Shown: positions 8,277-16,977, numbered from the stretch's first letter. The stretch is DNA of 64,000 nt from DASQYE01 sp035940775 (GCA_035940775.1 DASZEN010000003.1:62001-126000), one strand, 5' to 3'. Made by a program: numbers and translations. The notes: a model not told the origin generated them from the letters alone.

Positions 8277-9856
8277 GCGCCTGGGAGTTCTGTCGTGACA
8301 ACTGGGCCGACGTACTCTTACACGTCGAGCAGCATCTCTGGCTCGTCCTCGCGTCAACGTCAATCGCCGTAGTCGTCGGCGTCCCCACGGGGATTCTCCT
8401 GACGCGCCGCAGGCGCTTGCGCGGCCCCGTGCTCGGCCTCGCCAATATCATGCAGACCGTCCCGAGCCTCGCGCTCTTCGGTCTGCTCATTCCGATCCCC
8501 TTCATCGGCGGCATAGGCCGCAGCACGGCCATCATTGCGCTCGTGCTTTACGCGCTGCTGCCCGTGATACGAAACACCGTGACCGGCATTCTGGGCGTTG
8601 ACCGGAGCGTGCGCGAGGCGGCGGTGGCGATGGGCATGACGGACTGGCAGGTGCTGTGGCAGGTCGAGCTGCCCTTAGCGATGCGCGTCATCCTGACGGG
8701 CATCAGGGTAGCGATGGTGATTACAATCGGGGTGGCGGTGATCGCGGCGGCGGTCGGCGCGGGCGGCCTCGGTGAATACATCTTTCGGGGCCTGCGCCAG
8801 TTCGATAATAGATTGCTGCTGGCGGGCGCTGTGCCCTCGGCGCTGATGGCGCTGGTCGCGGATTTCGCGCTCGGGCTCCTGGAGAAGCGTTTCGATACCG
8901 AAGGCAAACGCTCAAGCGAGAAAAGGGCCGCCCGCTTCGGGCGTATCGCGTGGGCGGCGCTCGCACTGGTTCTGGCGCTCGGCGTGTACGGCGCATGGCG
9001 CGGCGCGGGCTTTTCGGCCACGTCAACGCCCGAACAGCAGCAAGCGGAGATGCGCGTCCGTGTCGGCTCGAAGGATTTCACTGAGTCGGTACTGCTCGGC
9101 GAGATCGTCGCGCAGATGCTCGAAGCGCGCGGCGTTATAGTCGAGCGCCGGTTCGAGCTTGGCGGAAGCCTCGCCCACCAGGCGCTCGTCACGGGCCAGA
9201 TAGACTGTTATCCGGAATACACCGGAACCTCGTTTGTAGAGATTCTGAAACACGCGCCCGTTACCGATCCGGGGGCGGTTTATGCCGAGGTGCAACACGA
9301 GTATGCGGCGAAGTTCAACGTCGAAGTGAGCGCGCCGCTCGGATACAGTAACGACTTTGCGATTCTGGTGCGAGGCGAGGATGCGCGCCGCCTCGGTCTT
9401 AAAACCATCTCGGACGCGGTGCCCTACGCGCCCCGCTGGCGCGCTGGCTTCGGCCAGGATTTCATGTCGCGGGCGGACGGTTACGCAGGCTTTGCGCGCG
9501 CCTACGGCCTCAAGTTCTCTCAGCCGCCGCGTGAGATGGACTTGTCGCTCACCTATCGCGCTCTCGCCTCGAATCAGGTAGACATTATCGCGGGCAATTC
9601 CACGGACGGACTGATCGCCGCGCTCGATCTGGTACAGCTCGCGGACGACCGTCGTTATTTCCCGCCCTACGAGGCCGTCGTCCTCGCGCGGCGCGAAACA
9701 ATGGCGCGCGTGCCCGCGCTGGGCGAGGTGTTGCGTCGTTTGAGCGGGCGCATTTCGACCGACGAGATGCGGCGGCTCAATCAAGACGTGGATGGAAACA
9801 GGCTTGACCGGCGGGCGGTCGCGCGCGCGTGGATCGCCCGAAACAACGACGAGTGA
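8273..9856 (+). CDS. Fused permease / substrate-binding protein, OpuC/EgtU type
   Basis: A 527-residue fusion of an ABC permease (residues 1 to about 215, five or six membrane helices, coupling-helix motif EAAVAMGMTDWQVLWQVELP) to an OpuAC-type binding domain (about 260-527), joined by one further membrane helix (about 223-243). The binding domain opens with RVGSKDFTESVLLGEIVAQML and carries LGGSLAHQALVTGQIDCYPEYTGTS and the late DIIAGNSTDGLIAALDL. This permease-binding-protein fusion is the architecture reported for the ergothioneine importer EgtU and also for some choline/betaine importers. Adjacent egtD and egtB favour ergothioneine or hercynine as ligand; that is inference from context, and the ligand-binding residues were not aligned. 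Confidence 0.88.
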   Translation: MSAWEFCRDNWADVLLHVEQHLWLVLASTSIAVVVGVPTGILLTRRRRLRGPVLGLANIMQTVPSLALFGLLIPIPFIGGIGRSTAIIALVLYALLPVIRNTVTGILGVDRSVREAAVAMGMTDWQVLWQVELPLAMRVILTGIRVAMVITIGVAVIAAAVGAGGLGEYIFRGLRQFDNRLLLAGAVPSALMALVADFALGLLEKRFDTEGKRSSEKRAARFGRIAWAALALVLALGVYGAWRGAGFSATSTPEQQQAEMRVRVGSKDFTESVLLGEIVAQMLEARGVIVERRFELGGSLAHQALVTGQIDCYPEYTGTSFVEILKHAPVTDPGAVYAEVQHEYAAKFNVEVSAPLGYSNDFAILVRGEDARRLGLKTISDAVPYAPRWRAGFGQDFMSRADGYAGFARAYGLKFSQPPREMDLSLTYRALASNQVDIIAGNSTDGLIAALDLVQLADDRRYFPPYEAVVLARRETMARVPALGEVLRRLSGRISTDEMRRLNQDVDGNRLDRRAVARAWIARNNDE

Positions 9857-9933
9857 CAATAGACCGCTAAAAAGATAAAATTCCGTCCATCGATTGTCGC
9901 AAAGTCACTATCGAGCATTATCCAGGGGATTTT

Positions 9934-10218
9934 ATGGCGTTGTCGGAGCATGAGGTGAAGATCGCTGCCGGGCGTCGCGCCGACGACGGGCGCTTGCGCG
10001 TCTTTATTTTCGCGGACGGGTTGCTCGGTTTAGCAACCGAAGGGCTCGGCGAGCGAGTCCCGACGATGTTGTTGACGCTCGATCAGGCGAACAAACTGCG
10101 GGACGCTCTGGCGGAGTTGATACCGCTGCTTGCCGAGGCTTCGGGGCCGGAAGAGTTGATGCCGCGCGCCGAAACTAAAGGATGGCAGGGCGCGGAGCGA
10201 AGGCTCGCCAACAGGTGA
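9934..10218 (+). CDS. Small protein of unknown function downstream of the transporter
   Basis: A 94-residue soluble protein with AGGGGA about seven bases before its ATG, so it is very likely translated. It begins SEHEVKIAAGRR, has a central strand-rich part (LRVFIFADGLLGLATEGLGE) and a helix LTLDQANKLRDALAELIPLL, ending in a polar tail. I do not recognise the family. It is 77 bases after the permease gene and directly before a strong terminator, so it may be the last gene of the egtD transcript. Confidence 0.7.
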   Translation: MALSEHEVKIAAGRRADDGRLRVFIFADGLLGLATEGLGERVPTMLLTLDQANKLRDALAELIPLLAEASGPEELMPRAETKGWQGAERRLANR

Positions 10219-10225
10219 ATGAGTA

Positions 10226-10280
10226 GGCGAAAAGTGAGCGCGCCCACCTTCTCGGGGGAACGCGCTCACTTTTCGCCTTT
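10226..10280. terminator. Bidirectional intrinsic terminator
   Basis: A perfect 17-base-pair inverted repeat (10226-10242 with 10261-10277) encloses an 18-base loop. Each arm includes GCGAAAAGTGAGCG or its complement, giving a T-rich flank on either strand. It separates the plus-strand small gene from the convergent minus-strand gene at 10302. Confidence 0.85.
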
Positions 10281-10301
10281 GTAGTGACCCGGCTCGGCCG
10301 A

Positions 10302-10718
10302 CTACTTTTTCGATGTCAGGGTAATGCGTATGGGATTGCTGAGCGCGCTCAGCTCAATCTCCTGTACGGACTTTTTGTAACCCCTGGCCGTGGTGTTCAT
10401 CTTGAGATCGTCCATGTGAAGCGGCGGCAGCACGACCACGCCCTGGTCATTTGTCCAGGCCCATGATTCGCACAGGTTGCCGTCTCCCCACACGGATACG
10501 AGTTTAACGTAAGCTCCCTTGACGGGAGCGCCCTGCTCGTCCGTGACGACGACGACGGCCCGGCCAATGCCGCCGGGCCCATTGGGCGCGTGGCCCATCT
10601 TGAGCATCTGTTCAGTATCCTGCTGTTGCTGCGGCTGCTGGGGCTCTGTATTTTCCTGGGCTATTCCCAGGCCGAATGTTGCACCGATGATGAGGGCGGC
10701 GACCAAAAGTTTACGCAT
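10302..10718 (-). CDS. Secreted protein with a carboxypeptidase-regulatory-like domain
   Basis: A 138-residue protein with a signal peptide (MRKLLVAALIIGATFGLGIAQ), then a Gln/Pro-rich spacer (PQQPQQQQ) and a beta-sandwich-like segment RAVVVVTDEQGAPVKGAYVKL, in which VTDEQGAPVKGA has the style of carboxypeptidase-regulatory/Cna-B-like repeats. It ends IRITLTSKK. Such small secreted domains are common in Acidobacteriota; the binding partner is unknown. The Gln run is encoded by CAG/CAA triplets, as in other genes of this window. Confidence 0.65.
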   Translation of the reverse strand: MRKLLVAALIIGATFGLGIAQENTEPQQPQQQQDTEQMLKMGHAPNGPGGIGRAVVVVTDEQGAPVKGAYVKLVSVWGDGNLCESWAWTNDQGVVVLPPLHMDDLKMNTTARGYKKSVQEIELSALSNPIRITLTSKK

Positions 10719-11001
10719 CTGAATTTAAACTCCTTGCTGGTAGATATTATCCGGTAGCCTTGAATGCTCGTTGCCCGCGCAATGAGAGCCATGACCGTTT
10801 ATAGTTTCGACGACTGGTAAGCGAGAGCGCCACGTTTGGCTAATCAGGTGAGACGGAAGGGCCCGAGACCCCTTTCTGGCTTGAAAAGCGCGGCACGCTT
10901 TGGAGGCTCTCCGTGCCACCAAAACGATTATACTGACTTCCACAAAATTTTTGAAGAACTATATTTCAGGCGCGCGCCAGCGAGCCGAAAAGGAGAGAAA
11001 A

Positions 11002-12354
11002 ATGAGACGAGCGATTCTCGCCCTGTTCATCTTTTGCGCGCTCTGCTCCCCGGTTCTTCTGCTGGCGCAGGAGAAGGAGGGGCGCGGCCGCGAGCGCAAA
11101 ACGAATGGCCCTCGGGCGACGTTTATCAAGGCCGGGCGCATGGTGGACGTGCGCGCCGGTCGCGTCCTCGAAAATCAGGGCATATTGATTGAGGGCGAGC
11201 GCATCAGGGCCGTCGGCCCACTGGCGCAGATCGCGCGCGAGGCTCCCGCCACGGCGCGCATCATCGATCTGGCGCGCGCGACCCTGCTTCCGGGCTTCTC
11301 GGATTGCCACACGCACGTCCTCCTACAGGGCGACATCACCTCGGCAGATTACGACGAGCAGCTTCTCAAAGAATCCATCCCGTATCGCACCATTCGCGCC
11401 ACGGTCGCCGCCCGCCGGGCTTTGATGAACGGCTTTACGGCCCTGCGCGACCTCGAAACGGAGGGCGCAATGTATGCGGACGTGGACGTGAAAAGGGCCA
11501 TCGAGCGCGGCATCATCCCCGGCCCCAGGATGTTCGTCTCGACGCGCGCTTTTTCCGCCACGGGCATGTACCCGCTATTGGGCTACTCGTGGGAGTTGAA
11601 GCTGCCGGAAGGCGTGCAGATCGTGGACGGGCCGGACGAGATACGCCGCGCCGTGCGCGAGCAGGTCAAGTACGGCGCGGACTGGATTAAGTTTTACGCC
11701 GACCGGCGCTATTATCTGAAGGACGGCGCGCTCCATTCCTGGGTCAATTTCACAGACGAAGAGATGCAGGCGATGGTCTCCGAGTCGCATAGGCTGGGCC
11801 GACGGGTCGCCGCGCACGCGATGGGGCGCGAAGGCATAGATGCCGCCCTCAGGGTCGGCGTCGATTCCATAGAGCACGGCTACGGCCTCGACGAAGAGTT
11901 GATCGAGAGAATGGTCAGGCAGGGCACGTATTGGTGCCCGACCATCTACGTCGGCGTCTACGTTGCCGAAGGACGCGCCCGTGCGGGTGCGCCCATCTGG
12001 CTTACGATGCGCGACCTCGAAGCGAAAATCTTCGGCGTCGCCGCGCGCCGTGGCGTGAAGATAGCTTTCGGTACGGACGTGGGCGGGTTCGCCTGGACGG
12101 AGAATGAAGCCCTTGAGTTCGCCTACATGGTGCGTTACGGGATGACGCCGATGCAGGCCATTCAATCGGCGACCATCGTGGCCGCCGAGCTTCTGGAAAG
12201 ACCGGATGATATGGGCGCGATTGAGGCCGGAAAGTTCGCCGACCTCGTGGCCGTCACGGGCGACCCCCTGCGCGACGTGACGGAGCTGGAGCGCGTCCGC
12301 TTCGTCATGAAGGGCGGCGAGATCGTGCGCGACGAGATCGGACGCGAGCCATGA
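11002..12354 (+). CDS. Secreted amidohydrolase family protein
   Basis: A 450-residue metal-dependent hydrolase. The ATG at 11002 follows AAGGAGAG and gives a signal peptide (MRRAILALFIFCALCSPVLL plus LAQ); the longer frame to 10900 is not needed. The first metal motif GFSDCHTHVLLQGD, the carboxylated-lysine region (YGADWIKFYADRR), an IEHGYGL His, AFGTDVGG with the final Asp, and TPMQAIQSATIVAAELL lie in the order typical of Xaa-Pro dipeptidase and imidazolonepropionase-like members of COG1228. It probably acts in the periplasm on a dipeptide or cyclic amide; the true substrate is not evident. A 283-base divergent gap separates it from the gene at 10302; nothing certain is visible there. Confidence 0.85.
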   Translation: MRRAILALFIFCALCSPVLLLAQEKEGRGRERKTNGPRATFIKAGRMVDVRAGRVLENQGILIEGERIRAVGPLAQIAREAPATARIIDLARATLLPGFSDCHTHVLLQGDITSADYDEQLLKESIPYRTIRATVAARRALMNGFTALRDLETEGAMYADVDVKRAIERGIIPGPRMFVSTRAFSATGMYPLLGYSWELKLPEGVQIVDGPDEIRRAVREQVKYGADWIKFYADRRYYLKDGALHSWVNFTDEEMQAMVSESHRLGRRVAAHAMGREGIDAALRVGVDSIEHGYGLDEELIERMVRQGTYWCPTIYVGVYVAEGRARAGAPIWLTMRDLEAKIFGVAARRGVKIAFGTDVGGFAWTENEALEFAYMVRYGMTPMQAIQSATIVAAELLERPDDMGAIEAGKFADLVAVTGDPLRDVTELERVRFVMKGGEIVRDEIGREP

Positions 12355-12458
12355 GTCGAAGGGCTTTCCTCCTCGCTTGCCCGGAGCCGGTTTTCGGGCG
12401 ACACTTACACGTGGAAGCCTGAAAGTTACACGCAAGAGCTTGATTAGAGGTTGAAGTT

Positions 12459-13355
12459 TTGAGCACGAAAGAGTTTTATGCCGACGCTCAGCCGCCGCGC
12501 ATCGAGCGTAGAGTGAGCTGGCAAAGCATCGTCAATCTGGTTTTGGCGCTGCTCGTCGCGGCGGCGCTCGCGGTGGCCGTCTTCGCGGCATTTCATTTGA
12601 CGCTGCGCCGCCCCGTCCTCAACAGGAGCAATGCGACCGTTCCCAGCGAGAGCGAAGCGACCCCCGATGCGCCCGCTTTATGGGCCATCCGGGGCGCTCT
12701 TAGCGAAACCTGCACCTGCTCGGTTCCCTGCTCCTGTAACTTCGGAGAGGGGCCGTCGCCTCATTCCTACTGCTACCCTTTCTATTCCTATCACATCGTC
12801 AAAGGGAGCTACGGCGACTTGACGCTCGACGGGCTGCACTTCGGGTCGGCCGATCTAAAGAACGGGCGCATCATGTTCATAGAGGAGCGCGCCGACGAGC
12901 GACAGCGTGAGGCTCTGCGCCTGATTATCGCGCGCATGATCGAGCGCGTCTCCGCCCGGGAAGCCGAAGCGAAGGCCAGAGAGATCGCCCCGCTTATCCT
13001 CTACGCCGCCGTCCGGCAGGATTACGGCGATCGGAGCAATCATCTGGAAGTGGAAGGGCTCGGGAAATTCTCCGCCAACTATGTTATGGGCCTGGACAAA
13101 TCGCAGCCCGTCGTCGTGCGCAACAATACGACGTGGCGCATCCGCGATGCTATAAAAGCGAAGACCACCGTTTATCGCATCAGGATGGGCAAAGACGTGC
13201 TGGATTTGAAAGACACGAACAGCAATCAGGGAGAGTTCGAGTATACGGACAAGACGGATTTCGGCGCGCCCGCGCGTTGGAACTGCGGCGCGTGCGCGAG
13301 CGCTGCGGGGCAGAAGAGCACTGAGGCGACAGCCGAACCCATGTGCGGCCGTTAA
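12459..13355 (+). CDS. Membrane-anchored DUF1326 family protein
   Basis: A 298-residue protein read from a TTG start with AGAGG eight bases upstream. A membrane helix (about residues 25-48) is followed by a DUF1326 domain whose hallmark is visible: LSETCTCSVPCSCNFGEGPS, a cysteine-rich opening, then HSYCYPFYSYHIVKG and a GLHFGSADLKNGRIMF strand region. The C-terminus adds another cysteine cluster, WNCGACASAAGQ and MCGR. The domain's function is unknown to me; clustered Cys hints at metal binding or disulfides in an extracytoplasmic location. Followed 15 bases later by the small membrane protein at 13371. Confidence 0.8.
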   Translation: MSTKEFYADAQPPRIERRVSWQSIVNLVLALLVAAALAVAVFAAFHLTLRRPVLNRSNATVPSESEATPDAPALWAIRGALSETCTCSVPCSCNFGEGPSPHSYCYPFYSYHIVKGSYGDLTLDGLHFGSADLKNGRIMFIEERADERQREALRLIIARMIERVSAREAEAKAREIAPLILYAAVRQDYGDRSNHLEVEGLGKFSANYVMGLDKSQPVVVRNNTTWRIRDAIKAKTTVYRIRMGKDVLDLKDTNSNQGEFEYTDKTDFGAPARWNCGACASAAGQKSTEATAEPMCGR

Positions 13356-13370
13356 TGAAGGGATGATCTT

Positions 13371-13646
13371 ATGACGCTCATAGATTTACTGGTGTTGTTG
13401 CTCGTCGCGGGTCTGTGCGGGTCACTGGGCCAGGCCATCGGCGGCTTTTCGCGCGGCGGTTGTCTGGTCTCGATTGCGCTCGGCTTCATCGGCGCGCTGA
13501 TCGGGATGTGGCTGGCGCGCAATATGGGGCTGCCGGAATTGTTCGTGCTCCCTGTGGGCGGCACGCGTTTTCCGATCATCTGGTCGATCATCGGCTCCGC
13601 ACTCTTCGTCGCCGTCATCAGTCTCATATCACGCAGCCGAGCGTAA
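13371..13646 (+). CDS. GlsB/YeaQ/YmgE family (transglycosylase-associated) membrane protein
   Basis: A 91-residue, three-helix inner-membrane protein: LIDLLVLLLVAGLCGSLGQ, a glycine-rich second helix (LVSIALGFIGALIGMWLA) and a final WSIIGSALFVAVISLI helix. The pattern fits the YeaQ/YmgE stress-associated family. GAAGGGATGATC precedes the ATG. It probably forms a pair with the DUF1326 gene upstream. Confidence 0.8.
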   Translation: MTLIDLLVLLLVAGLCGSLGQAIGGFSRGGCLVSIALGFIGALIGMWLARNMGLPELFVLPVGGTRFPIIWSIIGSALFVAVISLISRSRA

Positions 13647-13877
13647 CGAAGGGAAGAACGAAGGGATGAAGGATGAAGTGGGCTGAGTGAACTGCTAATT
13701 GATGCTTTCACTCGATCATTCATCGCTGCCGCCCTTCGTCAGGTGGACGGGTGGGCTGCGCTTCGGTTACACTCCGGGGAAAGCTCATTAGATTTATGTT
13801 TTGCCGGGAAAGCGTGTGCGCCAGAAGGGTCTCTCTGTTTGGGCCAACGGCACACACGCTCGAACTTTCTTCCGTTT

Positions 13878-15587
13878 ATGACTGCTGTTTTACGTAAAAC
13901 CTCCAGGCAACAAAACGCGCCCGACCTGAGCCACTTTCGCAAGCGATTTCCGCTGACGGTGGCGAATTTCGGCCCGCTCGCCAACCGCGAGGCATGGCTC
14001 GGGCGCATCTGGGAACTGGACGCCGCCTGGCGACAGACGATGGAACGCGAAGACCGGGCACAGGAAGTGATCGTGCGCGGCGCGCCGCCTTCGGGGCTCG
14101 AAGCGGAAGCCGAGTTCGATATTATTTACGCTGGCGGAAGGGTCGGCCTGCTTCACGCGGCCGTGATGGCGTCGCGTTTCAAGCGCCGCGTGCTGGTCTT
14201 CGACGCGCAGAGTGTCGGCAGGACGGATCGGGATTGGAACATCTCGGATGAAGAGCTGCGCGAGTTGGAGACGGCCCGCCTCTTCACGAAAGATGAGATC
14301 GAAGCGGCGGTCATCAATCGTTATCGTTCGGGCTTCGTCAAGTTCCACGATGCCGCGTCGCGCGTGAAAACGCCGCCGCTCTGGATGAACGGAGTTCTGG
14401 ATGTCGCGCTCGACGCCGATAAATTGCTCGCGCTGGCCCGCTCGAAAATCTGCGCCTCTGAAACGCGCTCGTCCGCGATTGACGGCCTCCGCCTCGTCCG
14501 TTGCTATGTTCAATCCGACCGCGTGACGGTGGAGCTGGAAGACGTTAGAAGCCGCAGGCGCAGACTATTCGGCGCGCGCCTCTTTATCGATTCGACGGGC
14601 ACAAGCTCCAGGGTCGCGCGACAGCTTCAGGACGGGCGCTCGATCACGCACGTCTGCCCGGCCGTGGGGACGGTCGCGCGCGGTTTTGTGCGCGGCGAAG
14701 AGCCGGATCGTGTGGATTTCGGCGTCGGCGAGATTCTGGTGAGCAACGAGGACGCGAGCGACCATCGCCAGTTGATCTGGGAGGGCTTCGCCGGAAGTCC
14801 CGAGCGCGACGAATACACGACATATCTCTTCTTTTACGACGGCGTCGATTCGCCCGCCAATAAATCTCTGCTCGCTCTCTTTGAGCGCTACTTCGAGTCG
14901 CTGCCGCGTTACAAGCGCGCGGGCGCGCAGTGGCGCGTCACACGGCCCGTCTTCGGCTATATTCCGGGCACACAGCATCACGGCTGGGGCAACCGCAGGC
15001 GCACGGCCGATAACCGCATTATGCTGATCGGCGAGACGGCCGGGATTGCGAGCCCGCTTCTGACCTTCAGCGGGTTCGGCTCGCAGGTGCGAAACCTGGG
15101 TCGCCTGACGCACCTGACGAACCTCGCGCTGGATGCAGACCTGCTCGACGCCGCTTCGCTCTCGGAGATCAATGCGGCCGGGCCGCGCGTGGCGCAGACG
15201 GCGAGCCTCGCGGAGTTCATGCGCCCGACGCCGAGGAGTGCTCCCTCGGCCGTCAACGAGACGCTGAACGCCTTGATGGCGGCACTGCATGATTTGGACG
15301 AGCGCGTGCGCCGCGAACTCTTTCAAGATCGTATGACCTTCCTGGCGCTCAAAAACCTGCTCTCGCGCACCGCCAAACTCTACCCGCGCATCTTTCAGCG
15401 CGTGCGCGAACATCTGGGCGCGCGCGGCACGTTCTGGTGGATAGCCAATATCGTCGAGGTCATTCTGAGCGAAAGGCGCGAGGGTTCGGTCGAATCAATG
15501 GAGGGCGTCGAGCAGCAGCAGGGCGAGGATGCAGCGCAGAGGTTCGCCCGTTACGTGCGTATCTACAAGTCGCGGCAGGGCGCGTAA
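13878..15587 (+). CDS. CruA/CruP-type lycopene cyclase-like flavoprotein
   Basis: A 569-residue FAD/NAD(P)-binding protein. The start at 13878 gives MTAVLRKTSRQQNAPD; the open frame reaches 13743 without support. The dinucleotide-binding segment is FDIIYAGGRVGLLHAAVMA and is followed by RVLVFDAQSVGRTDRDWNIS, in which the Arg-x-x-x-Trp-Asn-Ile-Ser pattern is distinctive of CruA/CruP cyclases of green sulfur bacteria, cyanobacteria and Chloracidobacterium. Later IMLIGETAGIASPLLTFSGFG corresponds to the second flavin-contact region. No phytoene synthase, desaturase or other carotenoid gene is in the window, so it could be a lycopene cyclase, a CruP-like paralogue with another role, or a related reductase. 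It is convergent with the phosphatase at 15630. Confidence 0.7.
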   Translation: MTAVLRKTSRQQNAPDLSHFRKRFPLTVANFGPLANREAWLGRIWELDAAWRQTMEREDRAQEVIVRGAPPSGLEAEAEFDIIYAGGRVGLLHAAVMASRFKRRVLVFDAQSVGRTDRDWNISDEELRELETARLFTKDEIEAAVINRYRSGFVKFHDAASRVKTPPLWMNGVLDVALDADKLLALARSKICASETRSSAIDGLRLVRCYVQSDRVTVELEDVRSRRRRLFGARLFIDSTGTSSRVARQLQDGRSITHVCPAVGTVARGFVRGEEPDRVDFGVGEILVSNEDASDHRQLIWEGFAGSPERDEYTTYLFFYDGVDSPANKSLLALFERYFESLPRYKRAGAQWRVTRPVFGYIPGTQHHGWGNRRRTADNRIMLIGETAGIASPLLTFSGFGSQVRNLGRLTHLTNLALDADLLDAASLSEINAAGPRVAQTASLAEFMRPTPRSAPSAVNETLNALMAALHDLDERVRRELFQDRMTFLALKNLLSRTAKLYPRIFQRVREHLGARGTFWWIANIVEVILSERREGSVESMEGVEQQQGEDAAQRFARYVRIYKSRQGA

Positions 15588-15629
15588 GCCGGGCTTTTCA
15601 GTGTTGCGGGTGGGCGCGCAGGAAGCGCG

Positions 15630-16307
15630 CTACGATATATGGGAGCGGCGCGACAAAGACCCGCTTCGGGTGAAGGCAGGGATTCTTTCATCCCGGCGCA
15701 GGGCGGAGACTAACAGTATCCTGTTCGGCCGATACATGCTCTCTGGGGTCGGCTGCGGGCGGGCCGGTTCTTTGCTGTGATTCCTGACGTAGTCCTTAAT
15801 GAAATCCTTCATCCCGAACTGTATCCAGCTCAGGCCATAATGTTTTGCTTCGTGTAAGGCTTGCTCGCTAGACCACCCGTCGTGCGTAATGCGATAGATT
15901 GCGATAACCGTGCCCGTTCGATCAGCGCCATGCTTGCAATGAACGAAGACGGGCTGGTTGGCCCTGTCATTAATGATCCCGAGCGCGCGATCGACCATCT
16001 CATCCTTTGGCTTGTCAAGCCCCTCCATCGGGACGTTGAAATAACGCAGACCCGCAGCGCGCGCTTCACTCTCTTCGGCGAGGGCGCGAGAGTCGGCGGC
16101 GCGCAGGTTGAGAATAGTCTTAATGCCGAGCGCGACCAGTTTTTGAATGCCGCCCTCGCGCGGTTGAGCGCCGCGCGCGAGCCCTTCGTTCACCTGATGA
16201 AAGTTCGGAAGCTCCCTGTAATGCGGCTCGCTCTGGGCCACGGCAAGCGATGCGAGCAGGTTCAAGGCAAATGCGACGGCTGCCAATCTACCGATTCGAT
16301 TTCTCAT
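15630..16307 (-). CDS. Secreted dual-specificity/tyrosine phosphatase-like protein
   Basis: A 225-residue protein read from the ATG at 16307. Its signal peptide (MRNRIGRLAAVAFALNLLAS, cleaved after AVAQ) is followed by a DSP-like fold with RELPNFHQVNEGLARGAQP, an LNLRAADSR strand, and the P-loop HCKHGADRTGT, which contains the catalytic Cys and Arg of the HCx5RT motif. Family resemblance is to bacterial secreted protein-tyrosine phosphatase/tyrosine-inositol phosphatases. The C-terminal 45 residues are Arg/Ser-rich and probably disordered. GAGGG lies only about three bases from the ATG, which is tight. Location implies an extracytoplasmic phosphatase. Confidence 0.82.
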   Translation of the reverse strand: MRNRIGRLAAVAFALNLLASLAVAQSEPHYRELPNFHQVNEGLARGAQPREGGIQKLVALGIKTILNLRAADSRALAEESEARAAGLRYFNVPMEGLDKPKDEMVDRALGIINDRANQPVFVHCKHGADRTGTVIAIYRITHDGWSSEQALHEAKHYGLSWIQFGMKDFIKDYVRNHSKEPARPQPTPESMYRPNRILLVSALRRDERIPAFTRSGSLSRRSHIS

Positions 16308-16462
16308 GCCCTCATTATGCGCCCGTAATCCATTAAGACGGAAGCCCGCACGGGACGATTTTGGAGCAGCCGGAAGCTCGCTCCGGCGGCAGGTTTTCAT
16401 TATCTTCAGCCCGGGCCGATTCGGCCCGCGCGCTCTCTCTTTGAAGCCTGACTTGTAAATAA

Positions 16463-16515
16463 AAGAGGAGCGCCCCGCGCATCCACTCTCTGCGCGGGGC
16501 GCTCCTCTTGTCTAT
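16463..16515. terminator. Intrinsic terminator hairpin
   Basis: An 18-base-pair perfect stem (16463-16480 with 16492-16509) and an 11-base loop, with A-rich sequence on one side and TTG TCT on the other. It lies between the gene ends at 16307 (start of minus gene) and 16645, so on the minus strand it would terminate the kinase/Thr-rich transcript. Confidence 0.8.
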
Positions 16516-16644
16516 TCAACCGGGCCGTGGCTCTTCTGAAAGGCCCAACGCTCTCGGGCGGTTAGCGGCAAACCGCGCCGGTCGCAGCCGATAGGCCGAG
16601 CATGAATACGCCCGACCTATCCTCGACTGTCAGTGATCTACTGA

Positions 16645-16947
16645 TCAGGTTTGGGTTTCGCCGCTCGTGTTGGTCGACGTGTTACTCGTCGTAGTGCTGC
16701 TATCGGCGGGCGGCGCGTCGCTTGTTGTGTTGGTAGTACTGGTATCGTCCGTCGGCGCATCGACAGTCGTACTACCGTCGGGCGGACTCTCGCTGTAAGC
16801 GTCTACGTCGTCCCCGGTAATACTAGTTGAGGGGGCGCGTACCCCACCGCCACCACCGGGCGGCGGATCGCCTTGCATGTATAGAAACGGCGCTCCGTTC
16901 CCTTCCAGCGGCCCATTCATCGTGGGGTCTATATTCTCTTGGGACAT
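16645..16947 (-). CDS. Small Thr/Ser/Asp-rich protein of unknown function
   Basis: A 100-residue acidic protein with a strong ribosome binding site (AAGGAG about eight bases before the ATG), 30 bases after the end of the Ser/Thr kinase gene. Residues 1-35 contain NGPLEGNGAPFLYMQGD and a PPPGGGGG linker; the last 55 residues are almost entirely Thr, Ser, Asp, Asn and Pro. The tail has no predicted fold and many potential phosphorylation sites. No signal peptide. I recognise no family. Its coupling to the kinase gene suggests it is a substrate, regulator or precursor, but that is inference. Confidence 0.65.
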   Translation of the reverse strand: MSQENIDPTMNGPLEGNGAPFLYMQGDPPPGGGGGVRAPSTSITGDDVDAYSESPPDGSTTVDAPTDDTSTTNTTSDAPPADSSTTTSNTSTNTSGETQT

Positions 16948-16977
16948 ATCTTTATCTCCTTACGGGGTGAGTGTGGT

